From Eremophila alpestris peregrina (lineage: Eukaryota; Chordata; Aves; Passeriformes; Alaudidae), in NCBI GenBank assembly GCA_009792885.1, contig WMCF01000018.1:1330862-1394861 (forward strand): a stretch of 64,000 nt of DNA. The letters run 5' to 3'. The position numbers and the translations under genes were made by a program. Shown here piece after piece: positions 39,101 to 51,104 of the stretch. The notes under the pieces are model-generated. The model saw only the letters and a program-made list of their open reading frames with translations. It had not been told where the DNA came from and made no database searches. Numbering within the stretch: position 1 is the first letter of the stretch; every line of letters starts with the position of its first letter.

Positions 39101-42100
39101 AGCATTCCACAGGAGAGTTTTGCTCTAAAAGCCAAGACCTTCATCAATATCAAACACAAGATGCTCTTTGAAACAAGGTCTGTTTCAATACCCTTCTTAC
39201 ACAGGTAACACAATACTAAGAATTGATATACTGTTTGAGAAGGGATTTTAATATAAACATTTTTTTCAAGTAGTGTAATTTTATCATAAGTTTTCCAGGC
39301 AAGGTATGTTTGGTTCCAACCTTCAGTACAACCTTTTTTTTTTCCCTTTTTCACAAGATTACATTAGACATTTCAGTGCACAAATAGTCACTGCAGTGCT
39401 TCTGGTAAGCAAAGGAATACTCGACTGCATTTCCCTCCCCTCCAACACAGCTACTGGAGTTAAGCTGCTTAGCCAGTGCCTAAATATAGAGCAGGGCTAG
39501 ATGCAGAATAGCTGCCTGATGATGCTTCAGGCTCTGTTAACATTTTGCCTGCAGACTGGGAAAGCTAACTGGAAGAACTGGTGGAAGACTTCTTAGCATC
39601 TTGGACCAGGAGAAAGCAACCAGTCAATTCACAGATTGGAGGTTCTACTGACCCCACCCAGACCATGCAAGTATCATCAGTGACCAAAATTCTGTTCTGC
39701 ATTTATAGTCAGTGAAAAGTTTCAACAAGTTCCTTTGCACCCAGACAGAGCTACAGCAATTCATGTCTTCACCACACTGAAGGACTTGGACATGCTCTGG
39801 CTGTCTAGCTTGTGCAAAGGCAGCTTGGAAACCTCATCTGCATCTCTCAAGGGCAGTCCATTTCTTCCAAATTATTTCTGTCTCTGATTCAAAGGACTCA
39901 TTTTGACTTGTCATCTGTGACCTGAGGAAAAGTCGTTGTGCTTATCCAATCCCATGTAGGTTTTCACCTAAGAAGGGGAAGTTTCAGTTAAGGGAGGCTC
40001 TACAATGGCATTTGTGAGGATGGCCCTTCATTTTAGACAACACTTCTTCTACAAGTAAGTCTGCAGATCCTTCACTGGAAGGCCACAATTTTTACACTTT
40101 CTTTAACATTTTCATTAATAACAAAGGAAATAAATGAAAACATTAGATTTAATATCTGAAGGATGTGAAGCTCATTTTTAACTGCTGTGTCCTCAGTCTT
40201 TCAGATGAGTGTGGAGTTGGAGCAACAGGTAGACACTTTTAAATAATCACAGACAAAGCTAAACCAAATATAGTTCAACCTATTTACTTTAAGAGTCTCT
40301 CTTAAAAAGATTAATGGTTACCATGCTAGGACCTGCAAGTATCAGATCCCTCAGATACTTGCAGGAGGTCATAAGTTTTCATCCCTTCTAAATAACCTTA
40401 GAATTGCATAGAAGTGGACAGTGACACACCAACACAAAAATCAATGATGCATTAAATTCTCTGAGAGAGCCATGCTGGAAAGAGTCCTCTGGAGGAAGCT
40501 TCCATGGGTTGCTGCTTCTTCATGGTTCTCCTGCCTTCCCAAGTCATCCAAGTCTGGTCTACTCCAGCCTAATGTGCTTATTTTTGTACTTCCTTTAGTT
40601 TGTTCCCTATGTAAAGCACACAACATTGCTGAACTCCAATACCATAGAAACTATCAGAAGAAATTTAATTTCAGTACTATCTGGTCTATTTTGAAAATAA
40701 CCAAAGAGCTGCCACAGAAACCACTGAGTAATAGTGTTCATTTTTAAAATAATCCATGTCGGTCCACCTCAGTTGTGCATGTATTTCATTTGTGTATGAA
40801 CTGACATATGAGAGAAAGTAACACCAAAAAAAAAGAATCATCTTGTTTTGAAGGAAAAGTGCATACAGACGAAGATTAACAAATATTCTATGCATATTAA
40901 CACTGCTGAGTCTTTTGCTGACTTTGAAAGGAAGAGTATCTGTTCTGTGAGAAAGAAAAAAAAGGCACAACTGTCTAACACAATTTAAGATCTTTTTCTG
41001 CCAAGGATAGTTAATCATTCATTTTGCCAAATCTCCAAACACACTGAATACCTGTGGATACTGTCTTTCCAGCACAAGTTTCTTGCTTTTGCTGAGCCAG
41101 CATACTTTGTTGGACACAATGTTTCTCTGCAGGATTAGCATGCAAAAAAACACCACCTGCAAAAGTGCTTCAGTTATAAATAGATCCCAGGACAAAAAAC
41201 CCAAAACAACCAAACCCCCCCCAACCAACAAAATCCAGAAAAATGTAACATTTTGTTATGTTAATGCATTAAGAAAACTACTGCTTTTTGCTCTTTGACA
41301 TTTTCCTCTCCTTTAAATACATTTTAAAATCTAATACATGATATGCCAAATGCAAGGTGATACCATACTAATTGAGTAAAGCTGGTTAATGTGGCAAACA
41401 GATGGGATGGTTTAGCTTCAGTGTCATGGCAGACAGTCAACAGCAGCAAAACAAAATGCTTCAAAAAATGAAGGTTCAGTAGCTTTATTGAGTACTTTTA
41501 ATACAGCTAAATTCTATGCTCATTTACACTTTCCATAATTCTGTGTAAATAAACTGCAGATATTACAGAAAACAGAATTTGGACTTCTTTATTCAAAAAT
41601 CAGTTTTGCCACACACCTATACAAACTAAGATTAGTAATAAAGCCTACAAACTGTGAGTGTCCAGCTCTACCCATTACAGCAATTAAATTGCAACTGTTT
41701 CTACCTTTGCTAATAATAACTACCTGAGTGAAATGTTCTGTTCTGGGTATTCACATCAGATAATTTTCTAAAATTAATTTCAACAGCAAATACCAGCCAT
41801 TCTCAGTATGTCTGTACAAAGAAATCCAGTGACACATCTGTGCATCAGGTGAAGACCTTCATATGCGACACAGCAATGTCTCTTTGATCTGTGAAAAGCT
41901 GCCCAAATTAGGCAAAGCTATGGACTCTGGGCATGTGTTCAGTAGATACTTCAAGCAGCTAACTTTTCCAATTATTACATTCTATTGAATGTGCTCCTGC
42001 TTCAGGCTGGGCTGGATTTTCCCGAAGTATGGTTTTAGGTCCAAGCACCCAGGTTGGAACCAGGAAATGGCCTTTCCTTATCTCTAAACTGCAGAGCTGA

Positions 42101-45100
42101 CAGTGTGGGAGAGAAACAGGAGAATATACAGGGCAAGCAGAAAAGGACAAGACTAGAAATGAGACTTGAAAAGTGTCCAGGCCAAAGAGTCAGGGTGGGA
42201 TATGGGAATTAAATGCAGACTTACGAGAGGTAACCAACATTACACGTGATGTGGAAAGGAGAAGCATTTAAGCCAAAAGAGGAATCTCACATTTCTTACC
42301 TTTTTAGTACTTGATTTTTTAAAAGAGTATTATAACTACGTTTATGCAAGAGTGCTTTTGTGCAATTTATACCAGCTTAGAAAAATAAACAATATAACAA
42401 AGTAGTTTAATGCAAGACTGGAAAATCTCCATAGATTGTTCACACAAACACTAAGAAACAGCATGTGCAAATACACTTAGAAAATTTTTTCAGGTATTCC
42501 ACAGGCAGAACAAGACCAAAATAATTTGTTAAAATTCTAAAAGCTTTAAGCTGTATCTTTAAAGCTATATATAATTAAATCTGATTAAAGCACAAATGTG
42601 ATTTTCTAGTTGTGCAATAAGCATTTTATAATTTAGAAGGGTCTTCTTTACAGTCTGTGCAAGTTTATTATGTTAAGGGATTAGGATTATAGGGCATTTC
42701 AAGAAATTCTGTGAGCAGTAGGATGCTTTCTGGATACCCTAAATGGTCTCCAAAAGACTCTTCTTAGCAGAAAAGCACATTGAAATAACAAAGGTACACT
42801 TTTTTTTTGCATTAATTGGACTCCATTAAGGAGGATGTTCAACATTAAAATTTCTAGTGGCATTTTTCAGTGTGGGAATAAACTAAAACTATTTTTAGCA
42901 TAAACTGTCACATTGCAGAGGTAAGTCATACAGTAATCCACGATCACGGGTATGGAGTTGGCATTTAAGAAGTTCTCCGGTTTCCTCTCTAATTCAGTCT
43001 TCTGTTTTTGCCTGAAACAGCCTTTCTGCACTATTAACCATATATTAATATATGGCAAAGTTTATAAAGATCTAACATAAATTAAGAAAAAAAATTAGAT
43101 TACACCACTTTCTCAACTTGCAGATTTGCTTTCCTCTGTTGTTTGAAAGTGTACACAGAAGAGGCCTCACCAACACCCTTTTCTCTAAACTGGAGGGGTA
43201 CAGGCTCTATTGACAGATGGACTATTGGATGGATAAGGAATTGGCTGGATGGGAATGGTGAACAGCTCAATGAACATATGGAGATGACTGACAAGTGGTG
43301 TCCCTTGGGTCCATACTGGGACTGCTGTTTCGTATCTCCATAAGTGACACAGATAATGGGATTTTGAGTGCACCCTCAGCAAGTTTGCAGACAAAACCAA
43401 TCTGAGAGGTGCAGCTGACACACCTGGAGGATGGGATGGCCTGAGGGACCTGGACAAGATCAAGAAGTGGCCCCATGGGAACCTCATGACTTCCTGCATG
43501 TGGGTCACGACAGTCCCTGGTATTAACACAGGCGTGGCTAAAGTGATTCAGAGCAGCTCTGCCAAGAACAGCTTGGGGGTACTGATGGATGAAAAACTGA
43601 CTGTGAGCTGCAAAGGTGCACTCACAGCCCAGAAACCCAACAGTGTCCTGGGCTGCATCCAGAGCACCATGGGAGCAGGGAATGGAGGGGATTCTGCCCC
43701 TCTGCTCTGCCCGGGTGAGACCCACCTGGAGCAATGCATCGGCCCTCAGCACAGGAAAGGCATGGACCTGTTGGAGCAGGTCCAGAGCAGGGCCACAAAA
43801 AAAGATGAGAAGCATGGAACACCTCTTGTATGAGGAAAGGCTGAGAGAAAGATGGGGTTATTTGGTCTGAGGAAGGCTCCAAGAAGACCTTATTGGGGCC
43901 TTACAATACCTGAAAGGGGCTGAAAAGGAAGACGACGACACCTTTTTACAATGCTTGCAGAAACAGGACAAAACACAATGGTTTTAAACTAAAAGAAAGT
44001 AGATTCAGACTAGATACAAAGAAGAAATTTCTACCTGCCCACCACTCTCACTAGCATCTTGGCTTCAGTACCTCTGTCCCCAGAGAGAAGCATAACATAA
44101 AAAATACCCATACCAAAGCAGACTTGATAAACACAAGTTAACAAACACATTGAGAAATTCAGTCACTATATTAGCAGCACTAGTAACAGTAATAATTAAG
44201 ACATAATTTTTGATTTCTCATAGATTTAGATTTCATACATTTCTGTACTGTCCCACCACAAATAACTTTAAAAATATGTACAAAATACTATTTCTGCAGG
44301 GAATAACAAGTGGCAAACAGTTTTAAAACAACCTTTTTGAGTTGTGACCTGAAATGTATTAGCCACACACAGGTACATCACTATTCAAAAGCAGCTTCCT
44401 TATATATAATGTGGGCAATGTATGGCTCAACACAACCTCCTATTATAAAAAGCCTTTTTTCTGCTACTGTATAAAGGAAGAAAGTCCTCAAAGTCCTTCC
44501 TGATAGTCAGAATGTGTATACATAAGAGATGTTTAGTGTTGCATTGAATTTAAAATACATTTATTAGCAGATCTACATGCTTTTTTAGCACCTCTCATAC
44601 AGTGTTTGTGAACTTTAAAAGCTTTCCATTTTTTTGAAGGCACCGTCTTTCAAGTTATAAGCTACTCATTTCATATTAAGGTCAACAAAATTAATAGGTC
44701 TTAAGCAGATCAAAATATTTTCATATCAAGAAATGAAACCTGGCATCAAGAAAGCTAGACATAAAGCATCTGTAACTACTAATAACCTTTCCCACCTTTA
44801 CAGCTGAAGAAATTAAACACAGACTCTTCTCACTACGGCAAGATGAGGACTAATGGCTCAAAATGGTGCCTGGCCTCTGCAACCTCACAAATAGCGAGTG
44901 AATTTAATTTCTATTTAAGCACAGAACTTCCTTTTGAGAGACCTTGTTAGATACATTATTAAAGACTGCATTTCAGTTTCTTTATGCCTCTGCTAGTTTC
45001 AGCAACTAACTGTGTCAGCCTGCAAGTGGGCATTATCTAGAAAACTAGGATGCAATTGAGTAGAATGGAAATGTTTTTGCTGTCACTGCAAGCCTAGTGG

Positions 45101-48100
45101 TTATCTTTGTTGGTTTTGCCCAGTCATCCTGTTCCATAAAGGACCATCCCTGAAGATTTGCAAAGCAAGGCTGCAGTAATGCAGCCACTTGGGGGAACTA
45201 ATTGTTCAGAAAATAGTTGAAGGAAGTGATGGAAGTAATTCATAACCCCCCAACAGCATTGCAAATACAAATTAGGTACTTTAGAAAGTGGGGAAAAAAT
45301 GCCTGTAATTGGATTTTTACAAATTCCTGGGAGAATTGCCAGTGGAAATTTATTTTAGTGAGCTTCAGGAAAGATACGGACCTAAACAGTAATTCACCCA
45401 CTGTAAAGTCAACGTACAGTTATTTTTAAAGAGTCTATCAAGATCAAATCAACACAGACAAAATTTCAATATGCCTAATGTAAATAGTGATTAATGGACT
45501 TATTTTCTCTTAAGTACAGGAAACAGTAACTACCAATACTGCTAAAAAATGAAGGCAAAATTCTTCAAAAACTAAACAGCACAAAAAGGTCAAGTAGAAC
45601 CATTTATGAATAAAATAATAAAATAGCTTCTGATTAGATTTTTGCTCTTCTTTCAAAAAAGAGAAGATACCTCCATCTTACTGAGAGTTCAACCATCTTT
45701 GGGACAGAAAACATGTACGTCTCACTTCAGTAATGGAATTAGACCTCTTATTCCCAAAATTTATTTGTTTTACAAATACTGATGTGCAAAAAGAGAACAT
45801 GACAAAAAAGCTGAAGTGGGGTTTTTTTTGGCTTTTTGGTGGTTTGTTGGGGTTTTTTTTTTTGTGAGAATCAGTGCACTCTTTTCTAAAGAAAGACTGT
45901 ATGCAAGAAAAAACAATTGATTAGCCACTTTGGCCCAATATAGTAACTGTGTTTTACTTGCAAACATCTGCATTGTGACTTCCTTAGTACAAACCTCAAA
46001 AATGTTCTCTCATGAACAGAGGATCAAAAGACTGCCAGTCTTGGATTGGCCTATTTTTGAGTCTTCTGCTATAAACTATACATGAAGTTTATCACTCCCC
46101 AGAGAAACTGCCAGAACAATTGTCAAAACTTAAGAGGATAGTTGGAGAGTACCTTGAGGAAGATTTTGTTAATAGGTAATTCACTGGAAATGACCCAAGT
46201 AGTCTGAGTTTTGAAAGGGGAATCCCTATCTAAGGTTCTTGTTTCCTCTATTTTTGCCCCCTTTTCTTTCATGAGCCAGATTTCTTCATAAAAACTCTCC
46301 AGCTTGGGCTGAGATATGCAAAACATTGCTAGCTATAGTTAATTCCACTAAAGATTAAAACAAAAATAAAAACTGAAGGATCTCCACAGTGCTTCAAATA
46401 GGTATGAATATTTTTTCAAAGACAGACATGGATCTGTATGGCAAAGGAAAACTAAAACATCTTGTGAAATACTATGGTCCTGGCTAAGCAAACATTAGCT
46501 TCCATAACATATAAAAATTATCACTTGCTGCTGAACTTGAACGCAGCTAGACCTTACTGGCAGTAGGATGCAGCAGAAAACAACTTTAATTACAGTATCT
46601 GATGGTTTTCCTCCCTCAGTGCATAATTACAATTACTTGCAGTGCTTATTGGCATTGCTAGCTTGCCCATGCTAGTCACCACGCAGTTTAAAGGCAGCGC
46701 TGCTTCTCAAGAGAAGGCGCTGGATTGTAAAGGAACTGTGGAATACACTGCTGAGGGGTGATAATAGATCAGCAAAGCCCGGCAGTGGTGCCACAAACGA
46801 AGGGAAGGAAACAGGAATGCAGCGGCCAGGAACGAGGCCAGAGATTATGCCTTTAGCCCCAGCCCGGTGCTGATGAGCTGCCGTGTCCGAGCCCGAGCCC
46901 GCGGCGGACAAAGGGCCCGGAGCGGGGCCAGCAGAGGGAGTCGCTGCCCGGTCCCGGTCCCGCTCCCGCTCCCGGTCCCGGTCCCGGTCCCGCAGGATGC
47001 ACCGGCAGCCCCCGCCCCGCGGTGCCAGCCCGGCTCCGAGCCGCGGCCCACGGCCACCGCCCCACTGGCACTTTCGAACAACACACAGCCTATTCTAGGT
47101 GCCTAATAATTCTGTAATGCTAAATACGGCTTGTCCTGAAAAATCCCCCCGAGTCGCAGAGTTCGGTACTGCACCGCACTCAACCTGTGAACAACTTTGT
47201 GACGAGTTAGCTTAGTATTTCGAAACACTCCACCTCTGCAAACTTTTCAGTCAATTCAATGTTTTGTGTAACTAGAGAGCATCTTAAAGTAAAGCAGTTG
47301 AGCCTTCCTGTTTGAAAGTAATTACTTCTATTCAACTATTTAGCATTTTCTGTAACTGCAGTACGACTATTGTGCCAGAGATTTTTTTTTAAAAAAATCC
47401 TTTACTGATCTTGTGTTAATCTAGTCAGTGCCCAAAATGGCATGTCCATGTTACTAGATCCACCAGTATTTACACTAGATGTTCTTCTTTCAGTAGACAT
47501 ACGAAAACAAAGCACTGTTACCAACATATTTTCCCATCCCAAGGAATACCCTGAAATCTTTGTCAAACTTTCTCGCTTTCATCATTGCTCAGCTCATCAC
47601 ACAAGCCATCTGCATAAATAAAGATGTAAGCATCTGCTGTATGGCAAATGGTCTCAGGGGCAGATGTTTTTATCCTTGCATTCATGTCACTGGCTTGGAT
47701 ACATTATTTGAACAGATGTACACAATCTGAACGTGTCGTGTCCCACAGTGAAACGTCTCCAACTGCTTTCTATCAAAGTACATAAATGCTATTTGCACCT
47801 GCATTTATGTTAATGATATAAAGGCAGCGGGGGTTCGAGCAAAGTGAGAGCTGATGCTAAGAAACAAATTTACAAGGCTAATGGAAGTTTGAGACCTTCC
47901 AGCACCAAACAACCATACTAACATGGATACAGAATGTACAGAACCACACTTGACCTATGATTCTAAAAAAATTAAGATGAACATATTTAAAGAACAAAAC
48001 TATTGCTTTAGTGATAGCCTTTTCAAATGTATATTTTAAAAAGACAATCTATTAGATAAATAAACCAGGACAGCCTTATATTTTGCAAAATATTTGTCTA

Positions 48101-51100
48101 AAATAACACAATGTTTTCATGTTAGTCATTAAACAAAAACATTTTATAAATCTGACAATGCCAATGGTATTTCAGTTCACTAAGGCAAGTGGTTCTGTAT
48201 GCCATTATGGAGCATTATTAAAAATACCAACACTTGCTCAATAGTAAGTATTTAACATGAGTGTGAATAGTGAAATATAATGTTTCAGTGATTGTTGTCA
48301 TATATTGCCATATTAATGAAATTATAATTTCATAATCCTGAGGAAAAAATAAAATTTGACAAGTTAGATACTTATCATTGTTCAGAAAAGTGCACCTAGT
48401 TGAACATGGTGTTACAATTGCTTCCTACATAAAAGATAGTCACCCTTCTTATAAAATATTTTAAAACTGAGAAAAAAACGATGTCTTCAAGGAGTACTTA
48501 TCAAATTACAGAACACCTGTTATTACATGACAAATGGCAGCAGTGAAGGGTTTAACTGTCACTCAAAGAACTTGCACTAATCATTACTTCCATACTTAAC
48601 AGGAAAATAATGAGCACACTCAAAGTACAGAAACACTGACAAATATGCCACACTGAAGGTAACTGATGGATAGGTTCCATTTCCAATATAATTTATTTTT
48701 CAAAGTTTTATTTGTAAGAAATGTACAAACATTAGAGTTGCACATAAATCATCACAAATTACTAATACCTTCCAAATTTTCAAAGTGCTATATTTAAGAA
48801 AAGTGGTACTTGATAAAAAGACAAAAAATTATCATAGTAAAAAAAAATATATGGAGACTGGTATATTTGTAGAATATCATTATTTCACACTGATATATCT
48901 CCTGGTCATGATCTAGGGAGGCCCTGCAGAGAGCTCTCCACAAATGAGAGGTCTGGGCAGTCACCAGCCACATGAAGTTCAGCAAGGCAAAGTGCTGGAT
49001 TCTGTTCCTGGGATGGGACAACCCTGGATGTAGAGACTGGGCAATGAGAGGCTGGAGAGCTGTGCCACAGAAAGGCACCTGCGGGTCCTGGGCCATGGCA
49101 AGTTGAACATGAGCCAGCAGTGCCCTGGCAGCCAGGAGGGCCAACCCTGTCCTGGGGACATCAGGCACAGCCAGGCAAGGGAGGGGATTGTCCTGCTCTG
49201 CTCTGCTCTGGGGTGGCCTCACCTCGAGTGCTGGGGGCAGTTCTGGGTGCCACAATATAAAAAAGATATAAAACTGTTAGAAAACATAAAAAGGAGAGGC
49301 ACCAAGATGGTGAAGGGTCCTGAGGGGAAGCCGTGTGAGGAGCAGCTGAGATCACCTGGGCTGTTCAGCCTGTGGAGGAGGAGACTGAGGGGAGACCTCA
49401 CTGCAGTCTGGTGAGGGGCAGAGGAGGGACAGGCACTGATCTCTTCTCTGGTGACCAGTGACAGGACATGAGGGAATGGCCTGAAGTTGTGTCAGGGGAG
49501 GTTTAGGTTGGATATCCAGAAAAGGTTTTTCACCCAGAGGGTGGTTGGGCACTGGCACAGGCTCCCCAAGGACATGGTCACAGAACCAAGCCTGATGGAA
49601 TTCAAGTATTAGGACATTGCTCTTCAGCACATGGTGTGACTCTTGGGGCTGTCCCATGCAGGGCCAGGAGTTGGACTCTATGGTCCTTGTGGGTCCCTTC
49701 CAACTCAGCTTGTTCTGTTATTCTGTGACTTCTAACACAGAAGCTCACTTCCAAGTTTACCATTCCCTCTGAGTACAAGTTAGTAACAGGATACTGATTG
49801 GAATGGATTTAGAGAAAAAAGAAAAAGCCTTCAAAAAAACCTCAAATGCTTAATCAACTTGAAGTCTGCAAACAGCTTCACAGTTTGTATTCTCTCACTA
49901 CTATTCAGAAATGACTTTAACATAAGACTATAACTAGGGTCAAATTCCTGTTACTTAAAGGAAAAATTAAATTAATGCTTAAAGTATTAGCATTGACTAC
50001 TTCAAGTTACAAGCACAGGAATTTAGAGCACACTCTGGAGTGGACAGCTCTACCCAACAGTAAGCACTATCTTCCTTGGAAGAATAGTCCCAAGAGACAC
50101 AGAACTCATCATGTAAGATCAATTAGAATGACATGCCTCTGGAACAGCTTCATCAGAATTATTTCAGCATCATAAAAATACTCAGTCTTCGCAAAACAGA
50201 TAAAGTATAAACTTATATGACAGTAAAAGCTCAAGGCTTCAAATTAAGTAATAGATAGTGCTCTTCTTAGTTAACATAAGTACTGACAATGGAAACTTAA
50301 CTGACAATCAGCAATGGTTCTGAAAGGTCCATTAGAGCTGATGTCACATTCATCAAATGTTCACTCACATTTAAGTATCATTAAAAATGACATTCATGTT
50401 AAACATCGTATTTAAACATTAGCACTGAGATACAGGTCAAAAGGGAAAAGAAACTGAAGTTACAGACACACATTTAAAGGCTTGAGAATACACAAATACC
50501 CTTACTAATAACAGAGGGAAAAAAATCAAGACATCAATCCTAGTGAAAACTAAATCAAATAAAAAAAAACTTTTTAAGAGACCACATAGAAGAAAGAATT
50601 AAACACAAAAAAAATTTAGTAAAGATGGGAATGCTGAAGAAAAGACATTTTAAAAAAATCTAAGTTAATGTTTGTTTTCCTGTTTCTGCTAATTGTGTAG
50701 CATAATTTGCAGATAGATTTGACCCCATTTAATATGGGGATCAAATACAGCAGGGATTTTCAAATATACGAGGATTTTTAAAACTTTTAAGAAAACCTGA
50801 ATAGTTAATTCTGCTGAATCAAAGAACAAGCAGATTTATGCACTTCAAGTTTCAACTACAGGTGTTAACAGCAATTAGCAATGCCCTAAAGAGGAAAACA
50901 ATTTTAGCTACTGTAATTGTTTAAAGTGATAAATGCTGCAGTAATGGCTTTTTTTTTTCAAATCATACCACAGCAGAATACTAGACACAAGTAATACAGG
51001 GATTAATAATGATTTCTTCCACATTTTGAATCACAAGCATCTAATTTCTAAATAAAAGATAGAAAGCATACCATACCTGCAGAAACTGTTAACGGATTCT

Positions 51101-51104
51101 GCAT
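32587..51104 (-). CDS. ZNF438: ZNF438, C2H2 zinc finger protein (spliced, three coding exons)
   Basis: The coding sequence is join(51104..51077, 36543..34707, 33199..32587) on the minus strand, 826 codons including TGA, so 825 aa. Seen: an N-terminal block SQFRTIAPK (residues 26-34), QNYAVMQVA (70-78), NLKLPIPRYQ (110-119), a basic stretch KRRGRKKR (381-388) followed by AKRRKCIINK, and five C2H2 fingers at about 506-526, 534-554, 566-587, 644-665 and 775-796. Known: these blocks and the finger spacing match vertebrate ZNF438 as I remember it (human about 828 aa), described as a nuclear transcriptional repressor. Inferred: a sequence-specific DNA-binding nuclear protein; its targets cannot be read from here. 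No KRAB, SCAN or BTB domain is visible. All three coding exons are open and both splice phases fit, so the gene looks intact. The start ATG at 51,104 has A at -3; a longer N-terminus is possible (see the candidate exon at 58,858-58,951). Confidence 0.93.
33200..34706 (-). other. ZNF438: ZNF438 last intron (1.5 kb)
   Basis: GT-AG intron between the main and terminal coding exons, with donor GTGAGA and a pyrimidine-rich acceptor. It separates the three-finger cluster from the last two fingers. I see no repeat or further open frame of note inside it. Confidence 0.88.
34707..36543 (-). CDS. ZNF438: ZNF438 main coding exon (residues 10-622, fingers 1-3)
   Basis: On the minus strand the exon starts after TTATTCTTACAG at 36,544 and ends AG|GTGAGA with the donor GT at 34,706-34,705. 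It holds most of the protein: the conserved N-terminal blocks, a long Ser/Thr/Pro-rich low-complexity middle, the basic stretch KRRGRKKR (381-388), a second basic cluster AKRRK (about 398-402), and three C2H2 fingers. Fingers 1 and 2 are spaced like classical tandem fingers (C-x2-C-x12-H-x3-H). Finger 3 is C-x2-C-x12-H-x4-H. The open frame runs on upstream of 36,543 into intron sequence; those roughly 71 codons are read-through, not exon, because homology to ZNF438 begins only after the acceptor. Confidence 0.94.
38633..38684 (-). other. possible cassette exon in the ZNF438 first coding intron
   Basis: On the minus strand CTTTATTGTCAG (ending at 38,685) and AAAAG|GTAAGTACC (donor at 38,632) flank 52 bases. 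Because 52 is not a multiple of three, inclusion would break the ZNF438 frame. If used at all it would be a leader or a decay-inducing exon. The donor is near-ideal; the acceptor is moderate. Confidence 0.18.
40332..40365. repeat. perfect 12-bp inverted repeat, 10-nt loop
   Basis: CCTGCAAGTATC (40,332-40,343) and GATACTTGCAGG (40,354-40,365), in the ZNF438 intron. The stem does not extend to miRNA-precursor length. Confidence 0.9.
43180..44050 (+). mobile_element. CR1 LINE fragment, both ends missing, plus strand
   Basis: The plus strand matches the CR1 ORF2 C-terminal half: a GGAATTGGCTGGATGGGAAT block, then CTCAGCAAGTTTGCAGACAA, GGGGATTCTGCCCCTCTGCT, GACCTGTTGGAGCAGGTCCA, CAAGAAGACCTTATTGGGGC, and GATTCAGACTAGATACAAAG near the end. 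The match stops at about 44,050, before the usual 3' UTR, so the 3' end is also lost. Frames are interrupted. It looks older than the copies at 14 and 49 kb and belongs to a different subfamily. Confidence 0.83.
45817..45864. repeat. G/T-rich simple sequence
   Basis: GGGGTTTTTTTTGG... then GGGGTTTTTTTTTTT, a low-complexity G/T tract in the ZNF438 intron. Confidence 0.8.
46780..47240. promoter_or_regulatory. isolated CpG-rich block inside the ZNF438 intron (candidate alternative promoter)
   Basis: Counting by eye, about 29 CpG dinucleotides fall in 46,861-47,090 alone, whereas the surrounding tens of kilobases are CpG-poor and AT-rich. CpG continues more sparsely to about 47,240. It lies 4 kb inside the intron downstream of the start-codon exon. 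An internal promoter for a shorter ZNF438 transcript, or an antisense RNA, is the simplest reading. No TATA box was identified. Open frames of about 70-80 codons on both strands here come from GC richness (Arg-Ser or Gly-Thr runs from the hexamer array), not from a recognised protein. Confidence 0.5.
46950..46991. repeat. hexamer array GGTCCC/GCTCCC x7 (GGGACC on minus strand)
   Basis: Seven head-to-tail hexamers: GGTCCC x2, GCTCCC x2, GGTCCC x3. On the minus strand this gives G-triplets separated by exactly three bases, a textbook G-quadruplex pattern, on the strand transcribed as ZNF438 RNA. Confidence 0.9.
48910..49735 (+). mobile_element. CR1 LINE fragment, 3' end intact, plus strand
   Basis: A 5'-truncated CR1 ending TTCTGTTATTCTGTGAC at about 49,732. 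The frame over 49,103-49,414 still reads a CR1 ORF2 C-terminus (for example NMSQQCPGSQ and WRRRLRGDLTAVW). Nearly every block is shared with the minus-strand copy at 14.1-15.1 kb, so they are the same subfamily. It lies in the ZNF438 intron, antisense to the gene. Confidence 0.88.

Larger units (their letters stand above)
36544..51076 (-). other. ZNF438: ZNF438 first coding intron (14.5 kb)
   Basis: GT-AG intron between the short start-codon exon and the main exon. It contains two sense-strand CR1 fragments (about 43.2-44.05 and 48.9-49.7 kb), T-rich simple sequence at 45.82 kb, an isolated CpG-rich block at 46.8-47.2 kb, a perfect 12-bp hairpin at 40.33 kb and a possible cassette exon at 38,684-38,633. 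The rest is AT-rich unique sequence in which I see no coding exon. Confidence 0.8.

Noticed and set aside
43267..43882. Frames up to 182 codons around 43.3-43.9 kb
   Set aside because: They derive from a CR1 fragment on the plus strand and its antisense.
46845..47106. Overlapping frames with Arg-Ser or Gly-Thr runs in the CpG block
   Set aside because: They are produced by translating the GGTCCC hexamer array and GC-rich flanks on either strand. There is no domain and no splice context.
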